A stretch of DNA of 64,000 nucleotides from Holacanthus passer (taxonomy: Eukaryota; Chordata; Actinopteri; Pomacanthidae): contig JAFREQ010000026.1 in assembly GCA_025331565.1 (NCBI GenBank), positions 1,426,001 through 1,490,000 of the forward strand. The letters run 5' to 3'. Each line of letters begins with the position of its first letter. Positions within the stretch are counted from its first letter, which is position 1. The position numbers and the translations under genes were made by a program. Under the pieces are notes generated by a model. The model did no database searches. It had not been told where the DNA came from and was given only the letters and a program-made list of their open reading frames with translations. Of the stretch, positions 25,900 to 38,460 are shown in pieces.

Positions 25900-26641
25900 C
25901 AGTACACCCTTGCATTAATGCAGCACTGCACATGTCTGCACAAATGACCTGCACACACACAAAGATGTCCATGTAAAGAAACATTGACTCGCTCTTACAC
26001 AGTCATACACAGCAGGCAAGCTGAATGCATCTAAAAATAGCACCCCATTGGCACCCCCACTGTCATCATTATTCCTTTCATCGTCCTTATCAGCAGTGTG
26101 GGGCTCATTCAGTTGGTGGACAGTCAAGCCGCTTTCATGGAGCTTTCCTCGCCTCCCCATCGACACCGACATAACCATACCCTCCTCATACCCTCTTTTC
26201 AATTCCTGTCCTCCGTCTCTCCTCTCTGATATTTCCATCTTGCGTCCCTAGGTCCTTTCCTCCTCCTCCTCTTCTTTCTCTCTCTCTGCCCACTTATTGG
26301 GAAGCACCAATGAGTGACACCCACCACAGTGTGGAGAGAAAGAGATGAAGGTGGAGAGGAGGGCAGCTCCCGGAGGAGAGCCTTCATCTTGGCAGAATAG
26401 GCCCAGTGATACAGAAGATGTAATGACATCAAGTTTTCCTAACAACAGATGAAACAAGGCAACGAGATGAAATGGAAAAAGTGGAGTTATGAGAGGGTGG
26501 AACAACATAGAGACAAACAATAGAGGTGAATGAGTTAAAGGTGAAATGGAGGAGAATCTCAAAACCTCTAGAGCAGATATTAAACACAGCTAACTTTGAT
26601 TTCTGAGGTTTCACCAAGAAAAGGGGCTCCTACAGAAAAAA
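25900..26641. other. Non-coding, CT-rich around 26260-26290
   Basis: No exon recognised. Minus-strand frames here are rich in Glu/Arg or Ser because of the pyrimidine/purine bias. Confidence 0.45.
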
Positions 26642-26680
26642 GTTGCTGATTAATTTTCTGTCAATTAACCAATGGATCAA
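26642..26680 (-). mobile_element. Short fragment of the 'gattagtcga' teleost repeat
   Basis: On the minus strand the sequence contains ttgacagaaaattaatcagc followed by aac, a signature near the 5' end of the same family found at 42790-43080 and 54735-55030. Only about 40 bp are recognisable. Confidence 0.5.
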
Positions 26681-29600
26681 CCCAAAGTGTTTCCTCTGGG
26701 TGAGAATAGGCAATAAACTAAAAACATCTAATTCACACAGTGGATTGTAAAAAAACTGTCCCCCACAATGGCTCCAATAGTCCTGGTATTAATTTATGAC
26801 TTGTTGGGGTGACTTTACATTTTGATACATTGCTTGTCAACAAAATTATCATAAATAAGATAAATAGAAGATGAAGAATTATAATATTGTATTAGTGTAT
26901 TATATGGGAACAACAGTTTGTTAAACATGGGTCATAATGATGATATATGCACACACATATACAAGGAAGGAATGAAAATGTATAAAGTCATTCTGTAATA
27001 TCCAGATATGATGCATGGTGCTGGCTCGAGATGTGAATGGGCTCTTACAGTAGGTTAATAAAGCTAATGTTGAAAAATGATCTGACGAGAAACTAATTGG
27101 CTGACAGTGCTCTTTTGAAGAAGTTTACTTCCACAAAGATGAAGAGCATCCATTTTATGCTGTCAGAGCAACAGTGTGGAACGTCTGAGGGTCTGAGGGT
27201 GGTGGATGAAATGGTCGGGTAAACTGTGCATCACAGTTTATTAATACAATCTTGTTCTTTTCTCTCTGTAGTGTCCATGTCTGTTTATCTGTTTTGAACC
27301 TTGTCTGCAGGAACATGGTGGCCTTTAGGAAAGACATGCCAGTTAAGTTCAGGTGGACAATTGATCTGCACAAAGACTGCCTTTGTGGTATATCACAGAC
27401 TAAGTTGAGTTAAAACCTCACAAAACTCCCAACCCCCATCGTCACTCAACATCCAAATTAACTTTCGCATTATTCAAGCAAGAGAAGACACATACAAAAC
27501 GAACTCCCCACGGCTGCACACCTGTGGCCTGAGAAAAACACACTCCTGCTCTCACAAAGCATGTATTCCCCCTACAAATGAGACACATACCAACCACAGA
27601 GACATCCCTAACCCTCAGCAAAGCCCTCTGAAACAGGAAGAGAGCCCTCGAGTCGGGATTTGATGGGGGAGAGTGGCTCAAGGGGGTTGTCAAAGCTGAG
27701 AACATATAAAGAAGCACACATGGAGAGGCTGGGGTCAGTTCGAGGACTCAAAAGAGAGAAAAGCAGCAGAGAGTAAAGAAATGCGAGCGTCTTGAAAACT
27801 GGAGAGTTGGATAGAAATAGAGAAAAGAAGCACAAAAGAGAGACGAGAGGAGGGAGCGGAAAGGTTTGGATGTGATGAGAGCGAACATTGTAACTGAAGC
27901 CGTACAGGATGAGAGGGGTCAAGAGGAAGGAAAAAAGCAGAGAGTAAAAAGGTGATACACCGTTGGCCCTCCTGAAGGAACATATTTGTACTGGGAGGCA
28001 CAATGTGTGGGAAAAAAAAAATCGAGAATAAATTATCACCAGTGAGAGGTGGGTACAAATATTTTGGATCAAAGTAAGAAGGACTGACAAATCAACAATT
28101 TGTTCAGTGATGTGAAGAGATGGAGGACATGGCACGTTCTGAACAAAGCACGGAAAACATCTAAAGGAGAGAACAACAAACTTATGTGAAATAATCAAAG
28201 CAAAAGTGTCCCATTCAAACAGAACAACAATGCAGTCAAACTACTCCAGCAGGTCTCAACACTTAATATATGACATAACAAATTATATGAAAGTTTGGTT
28301 TGGCAATGGTGTAGAACAATGAAGGACACCCTCTTGTGTAAAAATGTTTATTACACCATTCTTACCTGAAAGGACAAGAGGACACACACTGCTTCAGAGT
28401 GCTGAATGTATACAACCTCATAAAATGGCCTTATCAGCATGTAAAAAACAAAGTCTATAACCAGAAACAATGCCTCGAAATAGTTCCCACCTTAGACAGC
28501 ACATTGGCTTCCATTTTGAATAAATGGAGCATGAAAGAGGGATGAACAGCCAAGGAAGTGCCAGGCTGGATACCCACCACCCTACACCCCCTCCCTCAAT
28601 CTGCTACAAACACACACACCTTTCTCTCTGTGTTTATTTCTTTCTCATATTCAAATGGCTGCTCTGTCAGGCTCTGTGTTATTAATCTCTGTCAAACTCG
28701 TCCTTCTGCCACTGATGCCGGACATGTGTTCTCACACAGGTGCTCTTCAGCTCTGACAAAGGTGTCCTTCGACTTTCAATAGCCCTCTTGTCTGTGTGGT
28801 GCAGAGGGCATGAAAGCAGAAAATGCTCTGCAAGTGTTACCCACAACGCCCACCCAAACGCCATCATCTAAAGAGCATATGCAAAAATATACACTGAATA
28901 CATATATTTAAACCCTTTTTCATTCTTCACTCCTGTCCAATAACTATTAAAATGTGTATTAAACCTCAGCAGAAAATAGTCCCCAACAAATACATGATCC
29001 ATTCCTGTTTGACTAACATTTGCTAAAAGCTACAATGTCCAGCTGTTTGAAGGAATGATTTTATCTCTATGTTTCTGACCTGTTTTTGGAGATTTACATC
29101 TTCAATATGAACAAATGAACTTGGGGCTGAGAACCATATACATGGACAAGCTTAGGAAATCTGAATGTCTGAAAGTATTGAGTTACGCACTAATGCAATG
29201 TTGGTTTTTGTCTCTTGGTCTGGTATTTTCACAGAAAAGAACAAAAAACAAAAATATTGCAAGCTTTATCCCATGACTTTCAAATTCCAAAGATATGCAC
29301 AAAACTGTTGTCCTGACAAATCAAAAATAAAAATTTGTGGGTTCAGACGGAGGCGTGAGCAAAAAGGATCATGATGCACTGAACACTCACCAGTGTCCAG
29401 AGACATGACCCTTGTGTGGTAATTCAGCCTCCATTTATATTTTTCGATCCCTCAGTTAGAGTTGAATGGTAATTACTTTGTGGGAGGATGATTCTCTTTG
29501 CAATTTGATACCATTTAGATTTGCATTTGGTAGCACTTTTTCTAATTCTATTCTAAGAACTGAATGATGGAAATGAAGGGAATGAAAAGGCAAATGAGGT

Positions 29601-30220
29601 GAAAGGGTGTTTTTAACCTCTGGATCTTCAGTGAAAGGACAAACTGGAATTAACATAATCTTTTAGTAAGTGGAATAAGAGAGGTGGAATTGATCTCACA
29701 CATGACACGTGACCTTTCACATGAATAAAGCCATCTTCATGAATGTATAACACAATGCTCTCTGGCTGCAGTCCCACAATAACCTGGCTATAATGCAGTA
29801 TACTGATGAAATGTGACATTATTCTCACATAACCACGAATGTTACAGCACATGTGTAGTTGTACTGTGAGAAAATATCAAAAGACTATTTCTGTAACATA
29901 CTACTTAAGAAAGTGGACCTGCACAACCTCCTCCTCCTCTTCTGTGTTTGAAACTTACATAAGCCTACACTTAAAATGAGCAAAGATAAAACTGACACGG
30001 GACTGTAGGAGTGAACTCTCTCCCTTTTGATAAACTGCAGCAATATGCAGCAGCAGTAACGTTCGTAGAGCTACATATTAACACACATCATAAATATAAG
30101 CCAAAGAAATCCAATTTATTCAGAATATCAATACAACAGTTGGTCCGGTCGTGAAAATGAATCACTTCTGCGGGTCATAAATGCCTGTGTGCATCTTGAG
30201 GGCTGGAGGATGGCGCTCAC
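26681..30220. other. Non-coding, nothing recognised
   Basis: AT-rich to 27000, purine-rich at 27700-28000. The 196-codon minus-strand frame at 27608-28198 is Phe/Leu/Ser-rich, arises from that purine bias, and has no domain. Confidence 0.45.
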
Positions 30221-30306
30221 CTCTTCTGCCATTAAATCATTCATGACCCTGCAGTGCTGTGGACCACACAGTGCCAGACCTGCCTCCACCAATCTGTGTC
30301 TCCTCT
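30221..30306 (-). other. Weak candidate minus-strand exon
   Basis: An acceptor-like ttactgtcag precedes 86 nt with an open frame (RRHRLVEAGLALCGPQ and on to NDLMAEE) and the donor GAG|gtgagc, end phase 0. The pyrimidine tract is weak. The donor-proximal part (atgaatgatttaatggcag) looks like conserved non-coding sequence as much as coding. Confidence 0.15.
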
Positions 30307-30834
30307 CTGACAGTAAGCACACACACCACTAGACTCAACGTTTTAAGCCCTGCACTAAAATCAGCCTCTGCAGACAGCAATTACAAATGTTCATCCAGGC
30401 AGCCACACATTCACAAACACTCAGTCAGTCAGTATTTATTTGTGCCTCCCTGCTCCTGCTCCACACACCTGTATCCTCTGTTACCCTTGGTGGCAGCATC
30501 AATCTATAAAATATGTCTAAATCTCCTCTTTACTCTGATAGTTTCTGTGTCTGCACAGTGCTCCCTGCAGCATCGATCAGCCTCGTGTCCATATTCATGA
30601 GCTCTGCAGAGGGTCTGGATACCAACACCAGGTCGAGGGGGTTCCCCAAGAAATCATTTTCACTCTCCTGTCAGGTTGTCCTCTCACAACCAAACTTTTC
30701 CTGCACTTAATAAGAGCAAATGAACCTCCACATCGCTCTCCATCCTCAAATATCTGCTTGATGACATTACTGAATTTTGTTCTTAAACAAGCAGCAGCCA
30801 GGTTGGGAATCAGGGCACTTTCTCCAAGCTCTCC
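30307..30834. other. Non-coding, nothing recognised
   Basis: C/T-biased sequence upstream of the LINE relic. It may include more decayed LINE sequence, but no motif could be identified. Confidence 0.4.
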
Positions 30835-31425
30835 AAGCGAGCCATCTCAACAACAATTATGCCTGTGATCACACATGTGATAAATGCTTCTCTGGCTTGG
30901 GTTACTGTCCCTATGATGTTTAAGCAGGCCTAAGTTACCCCGTTGTTGAAAAACCCAACACTAAATCCACCTCTGCCACCTTCAATCCACCTTCTGTCCT
31001 ATCCAAGGTCCATGAACATGCAGTTTTCACATGCTCAGACTGCCTCTCTCAAAGATCTACTTGATCCAAACCAGTCTGATTTCAAGAGTGGTCATTCCAC
31101 TAAAATTGCACTACTAGCAACAGAAAAGCTGTGGTCAGCAAGAAAGAACGCCAAGTCATCAGTTTCCACCCTGCTGGACCTATCGACAGCCTTTGACACG
31201 GTAAACCACCAAATCCTCCTGTCCATCCTATCTGAACTAGCACCTCTGGTACAGAAATACTCTGGTTTGAGAAGATTGCAGATGTCACTTTCTTTTCACT
31301 GGTGCACCACAAGGATCTGTGGTGGGTCCCCTACTCTTCTCCATATACACCACCTCCCATGGTCTGATTATTCACTCACATGGTTTTTCTTACCACTACA
31401 ATGCTGACGAAACCCAGGTTCTTAT
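30835..31425 (+). pseudogene. L2-clade LINE reverse-transcriptase relic
   Basis: Conceptual translation gives, in order, reverse-transcriptase segments typical of fish L2-type LINEs. They are INASLAWVTVPMMFKQA, VTPLLKNPTLNP, DPNQSDFKSGHSTKIALL, LLDLSTAFDTVNHQILLS, and TGAPQGSVVGPLLFSIY followed by a catalytic-box relic YNADE. The copy is dead. A TAA interrupts it at 30931-30933, and the region between VTPLLK and DLLDPNQ needs a frame change. After ILLSILSEL roughly 30-40 expected codons are missing, the GAPQGS part is in another frame, and the catalytic box is ADE instead of ADD. Both element ends are absent. It lies antisense to ank3. Confidence 0.9.
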
Positions 31426-34342
31426 TTAGGTACTTATATGTTACTTCATGCATCTGCAAAAATTGTGGTACTTGTGACAGGTGATGAAACTGATTGTTTT
31501 CAAAGACTTCTCTCCCGTAGCTTGGACTGAACCTTGTTCGTTCGCCATTTTTATCAAATAAATGAACATCAATGTTAATGCAGTTAAGAAAAACTTCATT
31601 GCTGATTCCCACATAATAAACTGTGCTGATGTGGTTATTTATAGGAGCCACCCAAGTTATCTATGTGGAGAAGATGGAGAGAAGTGTTGGGTTTATGAGG
31701 CAGGAGCAGAGAGATGGCAATGCTTTATTGGTAGTGAGACAGACGTTTTCCACATGACAAATAAATCAGATGGTCTGGATCATACGTTGCACCACTATCT
31801 ATCTACCCACAGTGATCTAAGGTGAAGAATAACCATTATACCATTATATTAGTATAATGAATAGGATTAATAGTTTTTATAGAGTAATTTAGTAAATATT
31901 CTGTTTCATTGAGGGTTTTCGGAAAATTACATCAATTTTTAACCTCTTCACCCTTGAATTCCATCTCCCCATCTATCAAGCCCATGACTGAACAAGTGCA
32001 AAAATCCTTAATGAATAATTGATGACTCTGCGTAACAGTATTGCAGAGCAGCGTTGAATTGCTGCACTGGATCAGAGGGAGAGGCGGGTGTGAACACAGC
32101 TTGTGTGTGTACTGCACGCTCGGCTGGTATCTGGGGCAATGTGCGACTATGTCGGATGAAGACGGAGTCTGTGTGTCGGATAAACACGACCCAACCAATC
32201 CTTGCAGTACCAGGTCCTTCACACTTCCTGTCCTCTCTCCTCTGACTCTCTGACATGTCCGTGTCTTGTGGATGATCTTTGAACCAATTGTCAGCCTGCA
32301 GATTGCATCATGCTGGGCTGTCAACCTGCTAAGATGCTGACCAAGTCATAGTGAAGCTGAATGTAAATGAGATCTGACCCTGCTCCGACCAGCAGAGGGA
32401 GCTAAGACCAGCTCATCTTTCATCTGTCCTCTTTTATCAATCCATCTTTGTGGAATGAAATACATTAAACCTGATATTCCACATCACATCTTTTAGAAAC
32501 CATTTCTTTTTAAGGCAATCCTGATCAAATGTCTGGTTGGTTTGCCAGTGTGCTGGAGGACATTTTTATTTTGACACCACATTTATCTCCATACAGCTTG
32601 TTTTTGCATTTGTCATTAATCTTTGTATTGAGGAAACAGATGTCTGGATGATTGTGCTGAGGCATACACTGGGTGAAAACACATATGCATGCTTACTCAA
32701 CAGCCACACTGAATATACTGAACTTAAAATATCGCATCTTCTTCACACCTAATTTAAATTTGCGTCCATAAAATTTCCACATCAGTTCCAGTTTGCATAT
32801 TTAGGTGATGAGGGCAGTGATGCAACATAAATCTGGATTCGAAAACATGTCAGGCAGTAAAGACCATCTTCAAAGGAACCTTTCTAATTTTTACGTTTAA
32901 AAAAATCGTTAACATTAAACTAGCATTTGATAAACTGCAGTAAGGCCTAAACCTAGATCTCACATTAAAATTAAAACTGTTAAAGCCACATAGATAGGAT
33001 GTTCACTCAACACAATGGTTTGCTTGGCACATGAGCCAGATTTTCACACTTGAGCGTACACCTCTGCTCAATATCAAGATATTCTGAGCATATTGCATAA
33101 CAACAGAGGCTGAAGTTCAAGGATACTACAAGTGTGTAAAAACAGGCATGTACAATATAAAAATATGTCTTAAACATAAAAGAAAGCTATGCATGTACTG
33201 TAAACTGAAGCTAACAACAATAAAATCTACAATTAAATGAAATTCAAATGCATTTCAGACTTAAAGAAATAGATGTAAATGTAGATATTAAGTTTAAACA
33301 GCAGGAAAAACTAAAGAAACTGAATTAATGAACTGAATTGCAAAGTAAACATTAAACTGCTTGTAGAGAAACATTTAACATTATCACATTAAAGATAAAT
33401 GATGTGACATCTACATTTAAATCAACATGATGCATCAGATAAAAGATACTTCAAGATATGAATCCTGCTAAATATGACCTGGTAATCAAGATGAAGATGG
33501 TTGAAAGACTTGATTGTGAAAAAAGTGAGCATGAGGGATCACGTATGGGGGTGGGAATTTTAAAAAAAAGCGAGTAAGTGTTAAAGTGGTTTCGGTTTCA
33601 TCAACTCAGCAGGAAGCAAGAATGCAAAAAGACGAGAACAGAGCGATGGCAGGGGAAGTGGGGTGAGAAAACTGATGGAAAGCAATAGTTGCTTTATGAC
33701 GACCTTCAGCCTCCCGACCAAGGACAAACACAAGAGATGGAGAAAACAAGAGCGGGACATGGAAGGTACTCTCCTCACATTTTAAACTGTGTGTTATTCC
33801 ACTGGTGAAAAATAACATGCTTGAGCTGAGGTCATTTTCATAAAGTGTGATAAAATGCAAAATGAAAGTGATTTCATTTTTTCATCACTTCGGTTCTTAA
33901 CAGGGCTGCTCTTGTGAAATGGCTGCAGTTCTTTTTCACACACTGACAAATTATATGTGTGTTTATACACAGCGTGCAGAGTGAAGAACGTACAGCTGAG
34001 AGTGTTTGCACACTTCTTAACTCCTTAAAGCTAAAGTTAACAAAAGATACTGTAAGTGTTTAAGAGATTCAGACTTGAGATCCATGAGCTTTTAATTCAC
34101 TTACAGATTCATCCAACAATCTTAGGTCCTAAATCTCTTAGAAGTGCAGAAATCACAGCAGAGTGATCTACCGTAAATCGGTCACAGATTTCCTTTAAAT
34201 GTAGAGGAAATGGATGCAGGCAGAAATTGATCCAGGAGTTATTTTAGTCACACAGAACAACCCAGACAAATATGGTCATACAAAGAGGAAGCCGCAATTT
34301 ACACATACACACTCTTTCTCACACACACAAACATACACATAC
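31426..34342. other. Non-coding, AT-rich 32750-33530
   Basis: No exon or named repeat recognised. 32040-32260 is locally GC-rich with several overlapping frames but no splice-site support. Confidence 0.45.
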
Positions 34343-34362
34343 GCACACACACACACACACAC
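34343..34362 (+). repeat. (CA)10 microsatellite
   Basis: Short CA run preceded by interrupted ACACAAACATAC sequence from about 34300. Confidence 0.9.
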
Positions 34363-35130
34363 TTGCGTCAGATGCAGAAGCGTTCCACCAGTGTGCAGGC
34401 AATTAAAGGTCCGTGCCTAAGGGGCTGCTGAGGCCAAAGTCACAGTGCTCTATGCTCTGACAAATATTTTCTCCATTACCAGCAGACTAACTGTCCTGCA
34501 CCGCCTCAAGCTCCGCTATATATTCTCCTTCACTTAGACTCTGCAGGGAGAAAGCAGGGGAAAAGGGTGAAAAGAAGAGTGGCGGGGACAGGGAGGGATC
34601 GGGGTGGAGGAAGTGTATGAGTAGGCTAGAAAAGGAGCAGAAAAACAGATGAGGACAGGATGAGTGTAGCCAAATGCAGAGTAGTCAGGATCTACCTCCT
34701 GCCATCAATAAAAATGAATAATTTAAATAAAAGACATGCCAGATAATCTTTCTGAATCTGTCAGTCTCTCCATGCCTCTCTGGCCAAACTGGGTTGGAAA
34801 AGACGAAAACAAAGAGGACGCAGTGCTCAACTGCGATGACCTAATCCATATTGTTATGATGGATTTTCAGTGCGGCATGTAGTTGTGCAGGAAATGAAAT
34901 ATGGATGTGTGAGTAAGCGCGTATACGGTTAGTGTGTAGGCTAAATGTAAAGGACGTTTCTGTGTTTCTGAGAGTGATATGTGTAATAGTGGCAGCAGAG
35001 AGAGGGATTACGTGGGAACCTGAAAGCTGAACCTGATTGGAGGAGAGGAATGAGAAAATAAGAGAGTAATAATAATAAATAATAAGAGATGATGTCAGTG
35101 TTCATATAGTGACTGGAAAGTCCTCCGTGC
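34363..35130. other. Non-coding, nothing recognised
   Basis: A short TAATAATAAATAATAA tract at about 35067-35085; otherwise unassigned. Confidence 0.5.
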
Positions 35131-35150
35131 AAACACTAGGTGGCGACATC
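35131..35150 (+). promoter_or_regulatory. CTCF-like motif
   Basis: aaacactaggtggcgacatc contains CACTAGGTGGCGAC, a close match to the CTCF core on the plus strand. It lies about 90 bp downstream (minus-strand sense) of the candidate exon at 35243-35308. Confidence 0.4.
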
Positions 35151-35242
35151 CAACTTTCTCACAGAGCAGCCAGCACTGTGCTGACTAAGGGCTGGCTGAC
35201 AGTGGACGAGCGTGTGCCAAGTCTACATACATGTGTGCTTAC

Positions 35243-35308
35243 ATGTGATCGTGTGCGAGGTGCAGTTGACCTTGTGGAGCTGCTGCATCCACGCAGGTTC
35301 TCCTTCAT
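35243..35308 (-). other. Candidate alternative first/internal exon, minus strand
   Basis: ATG at 35308 (A at -3) opens 22 codons (MKENLRGCSSSTRSTAPRTR, then SH) ending CAT|gtaagc, phase 0, so it would join ank3 exon 2 in frame. The frame stays open upstream. A possible acceptor (ccctgccgtatcaaatcag) would instead give a 122-nt internal exon 35243-35364. A second frame is also open across the region, which weakens the coding argument. Basic, Ser-rich N-termini occur in alternative ankyrin isoforms, but I recognise no specific match. Confidence 0.2.
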
Positions 35309-35364
35309 CCTGAGCCGACACCGCTCCAGTCCCCGAGGACCGACCCCCTCCTCTTCGATCCAAA

Positions 35365-36360
35365 CTGATTTGATACGGCAGGGGGGAAATGCAGCTAAAA
35401 CATAATCTGAGCAAATGTCTGTTTACTACATTAAAGATTTTATAAATGTGTGTGGTGAAAGTTGATTATTACATATCTGCCGACACAGCCCTCCTGTTTT
35501 CTTCTCTTTTCCCGTCTACAGAAAACATTGGGCTGCCGCAACAGTAAAAATGACTGATGCTCCATCCCCCCTGCCTGCCTCCCTCTGTTGCTCACTTAAT
35601 CTCCCTCGTTTCTCTCTCTCTAAATGTGTTTAGTCCAAACTGAGAGGCTGAGAGAGAAGAGAGGGAGGTGTTAAGAATCGAAGGCATGATCTTGCAGTGT
35701 TGCAATGTGCCACAAGTAACTGCTGCAGAGAGAGGGGGAAGGAGTTGTAGTCCATATTGAAGCAGGAGGATTGATTATGGGAGGGATGGAGGAATGTACT
35801 CTAGGAGGGAGGGAGGGAGGAAGGAAAGGGGGTGGGCACCTGGCTCTGCATCTGCTCGAGAAAAATCTCTGGGGTCAGCCAATTAGAGGCTGGGTGACAC
35901 CACTATCCTCCCAGCTAGCTAGTAAATCCTGCGCCACAAGACAACCCACGTGCCTCTGTTCAATGAACGTGTGAGCTCATACACAGACACACGAACGAGC
36001 CCAAACACACACACAGAAAAAAAAATGCTCAAGTACACAGCGAGATTGGAGATAGTTAAACATCAGACAGTTAAACATTTGAGCAGCAAGGGTCACTTGA
36101 TTTAATAGCAGGTGTGAGAGACAATTTTTAACTTAAGTCATTCAATCATCATTGAAATAACAGACATACATCACGATTAGACAGCGCTCATCTCATGTAC
36201 CTGTGGCAGCACGCAGCCCTTTAAAAGACAGCTACCTGAATCCACCCAATCCTGCCTGACTCCTATGGATCATCATGATACTATATGTAGGTTCAGGATT
36301 CAATAGCATCTACATCCTTTTTAAAACCTTATAAGATATATTTGGTTTTATTTCCAACCT
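35365..36360. other. Non-coding, (GGGA)n at about 35804-35840
   Basis: A G-rich stretch with four or more GGG runs at 35804-35840 could form a G-quadruplex. 'ttagaggctgggtgac' and neighbouring sequence at 35880-35940 is unassigned. Confidence 0.5.
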
Positions 36361-36559
36361 ATCGCATGATCTTCCTCAGCAGATGTAGCTGTTCAATTGT
36401 CATGAAAATGTTCAAATCTCTTTTTCCTCTCACCGTCCTGAGACTAAAAGATCATCCTTGACCTTGGAAACGACAGGAAGCGAGAAAATGGAAATTTGAA
36501 CTTCGACGCTTCCGTGACAGCTGGGAAACTCCATCTGCTGAGGAAGATCATGTGATACG
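36361..36559. mobile_element. Foldback / MITE-like inverted repeat
   Basis: The left arm 36361-36417 and right arm 36491-36559 are imperfect reverse complements. Both contain catgatcttcctcagcagatg (or its complement), then a diverged middle, then 'gttcaaat'. The arms span about 60 bp around a 73-bp centre. A related segment, right-arm orientation only, occurs at 50945-51045, supporting a dispersed family. Confidence 0.7.
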
Positions 36560-38154
36560 ATCAAAAGCTCAAGGACAGCTTTTGAGTAGACCTCGTATTC
36601 AGACTATTTTTTCCTAATGGCTGTTTAAAATGTCGAGGACGACATCTCAATCCCAATTTTGTTTGAACTAAAGCATTAATATCTGGCAAAAAAGCTCAAT
36701 TTAGATTCTTTGATAATGATAATGAGGAAAAGATTCGGTGAGAGCTTAAAATAAAATAATAAATAAAAATTGAGCCTGCTATCAGAACACCAACTTCATA
36801 TGTAAGAGTGATGCAAGGTTTCAAAAAAAAAAAAAAAGGTGACACCTTTGAAGAAAAGAATAACTGTGTCTCTTTGCTGTATTTTGTTGTATGGAAACAG
36901 TTGCCAGAGTAATTGTCCACTAAAATAAATATTAGCGACAGACTTGGCAAAGAAGCAACACAATATTTCAGCCAGGATAATTAACAATGTTTACTGCTGC
37001 AGATGTAGCACCTTTAACATCAGCATGGATGAATGAATGAAGGTCACGTTACGTTCTGTGTGTCGGCATTTTATTGGCCGTCCTCCTGGAGAGCAGAGCA
37101 TCAGTGTGCATGCTGGGTGGGATGAGATGTGAAGAGGATCAAATCAAAGTGACACCACCTCTCCCTCCAGGGGATTCAGATGAAGGGGTTTACAAATGGC
37201 TAAGCTTTTAATAACAGGTCCATGATGCTATGACACTTTGATGACACTTGGCACGAGGATTAGATGACTCAAGAAATCTGCACTCCACTAAGTAAGATTT
37301 GTCATCAGGGAGCATAGAGTGATACTCCGAGGAACCAACCATGGCCAAAGTCCTGCTCTCATAATGTCATCATCTGTTTCCCAAAAAGACTGTTAAAGTC
37401 ATGAAAACTAAATCTGAATCCCTTCCTTTAAAGCTCTACTAAGCTGCTGTAACATATATACTGAATTTCAGGATGCCTCTCTGGAGTATGCAGGTTTAAT
37501 TCAGTCAGGAAATTCAGACTCAAATCATGAACTCAATCTTCTCCTTCCCATCACATTAAATGAATCAGACGTTCTCTATTGTCCGCACTCAGAGAACTGG
37601 AACTGAGAATTACAGCCAGGAAGCTGCACTGCTGTAATGACCTACTGTACTGCTGGCTTTTGAATTGAATTATTCCTCTTTCCTCCGGTAGACAGAAATG
37701 AAGGAATCATCATATCAATCAGGTAAATAAGACACCCGTCATTCAATACAGAGGAAAAGGGCGCAGAGTCACCCTCGGGTCACCCACACTCCTCTGATAT
37801 TTCACTCCTTTTTGCTTTCACTTCTATGGCTCTACCCCTGGGCTATATTCCCTCAGTCTGAGCGCTCATCTCCACACCAAACACTTGCACAAAATCACTA
37901 ACACATAAGGCGCTTCCCACACACATACAAATGCAGTCCTACACTGGCATGCTCGCCTCAGACACAAATACACATGCAAACATGCAAAACGCATCCTCTA
38001 AAATGTAGAGTTTTTCAACTGACTGATGCTAACCAGATATAATATTTAACATGTTCTCCATCTTAGTTTGGAGTGTAAGCATGCAAACATTTGTAAAGCA
38101 CTAAATGTTAAATGTTATTTTGTCATAAACCAAAGTGCTGGATGAATAAAAACT
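36560..38154. other. Non-coding; A15 run at 36823-36837
   Basis: No exon recognised. A short inverted repeat (tcaaaagct/agcttttga) at about 36561-36585 adjoins the foldback element and may belong to it. Confidence 0.45.
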
Positions 38155-38460
38155 TCGAACATATGGTGGCGCTAGATTAAAAGTCAAGATATTGTGAGAG
38201 GAACATATCTATCTGTAACAAATGCCATGCAATCCATCCAATAGTTTTCCAATAGTTAATAGTTAGTATAGAGATGCTTCACTATAAAACAAAAATGTCA
38301 GCCTGACGTGGCACTAGAGGAAAGGTCAGGGTATGGCCAAAGTCAGTAGGATGCATCCTCTGGGGAGTTTGAATGGCAATCCATCCTGACCAGAGTGATG
38401 GACTGACCAACACACCAACACTGCCATCCATTACACCGTGTTGCTAAAATCAGCAAAGGT
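38155..38460 (+). mobile_element. Teleost interspersed repeat fragment (ggtggcgctaga family)
   Basis: Recognisable phrases are 'ggtggcgctaga', 'atgcaatccatccaatagtt', 'ggcactagaggaaaggtcag', 'aagtcagtaggatgcatcct', 'ctggggagtttgaatg', 'ggcaatccatcc' and 'tggactgacc'. They occur in many fish introns in this order. The first two phrases and the later ones look like two partial units. Degraded, non-coding. Confidence 0.65.
38158..38175 (+). promoter_or_regulatory. CTCF-like motif inside a repeat
   Basis: aacatatggtggcgctag partly matches the CTCF core. Because it sits at the start of an interspersed repeat, it may simply be repeat sequence. Confidence 0.2.

Noticed and set aside
27608..28198. 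196-codon minus-strand frame rich in Phe/Leu/Ser
   Set aside because: Product of a purine-rich plus strand; no signal or domain pattern and no splice context.
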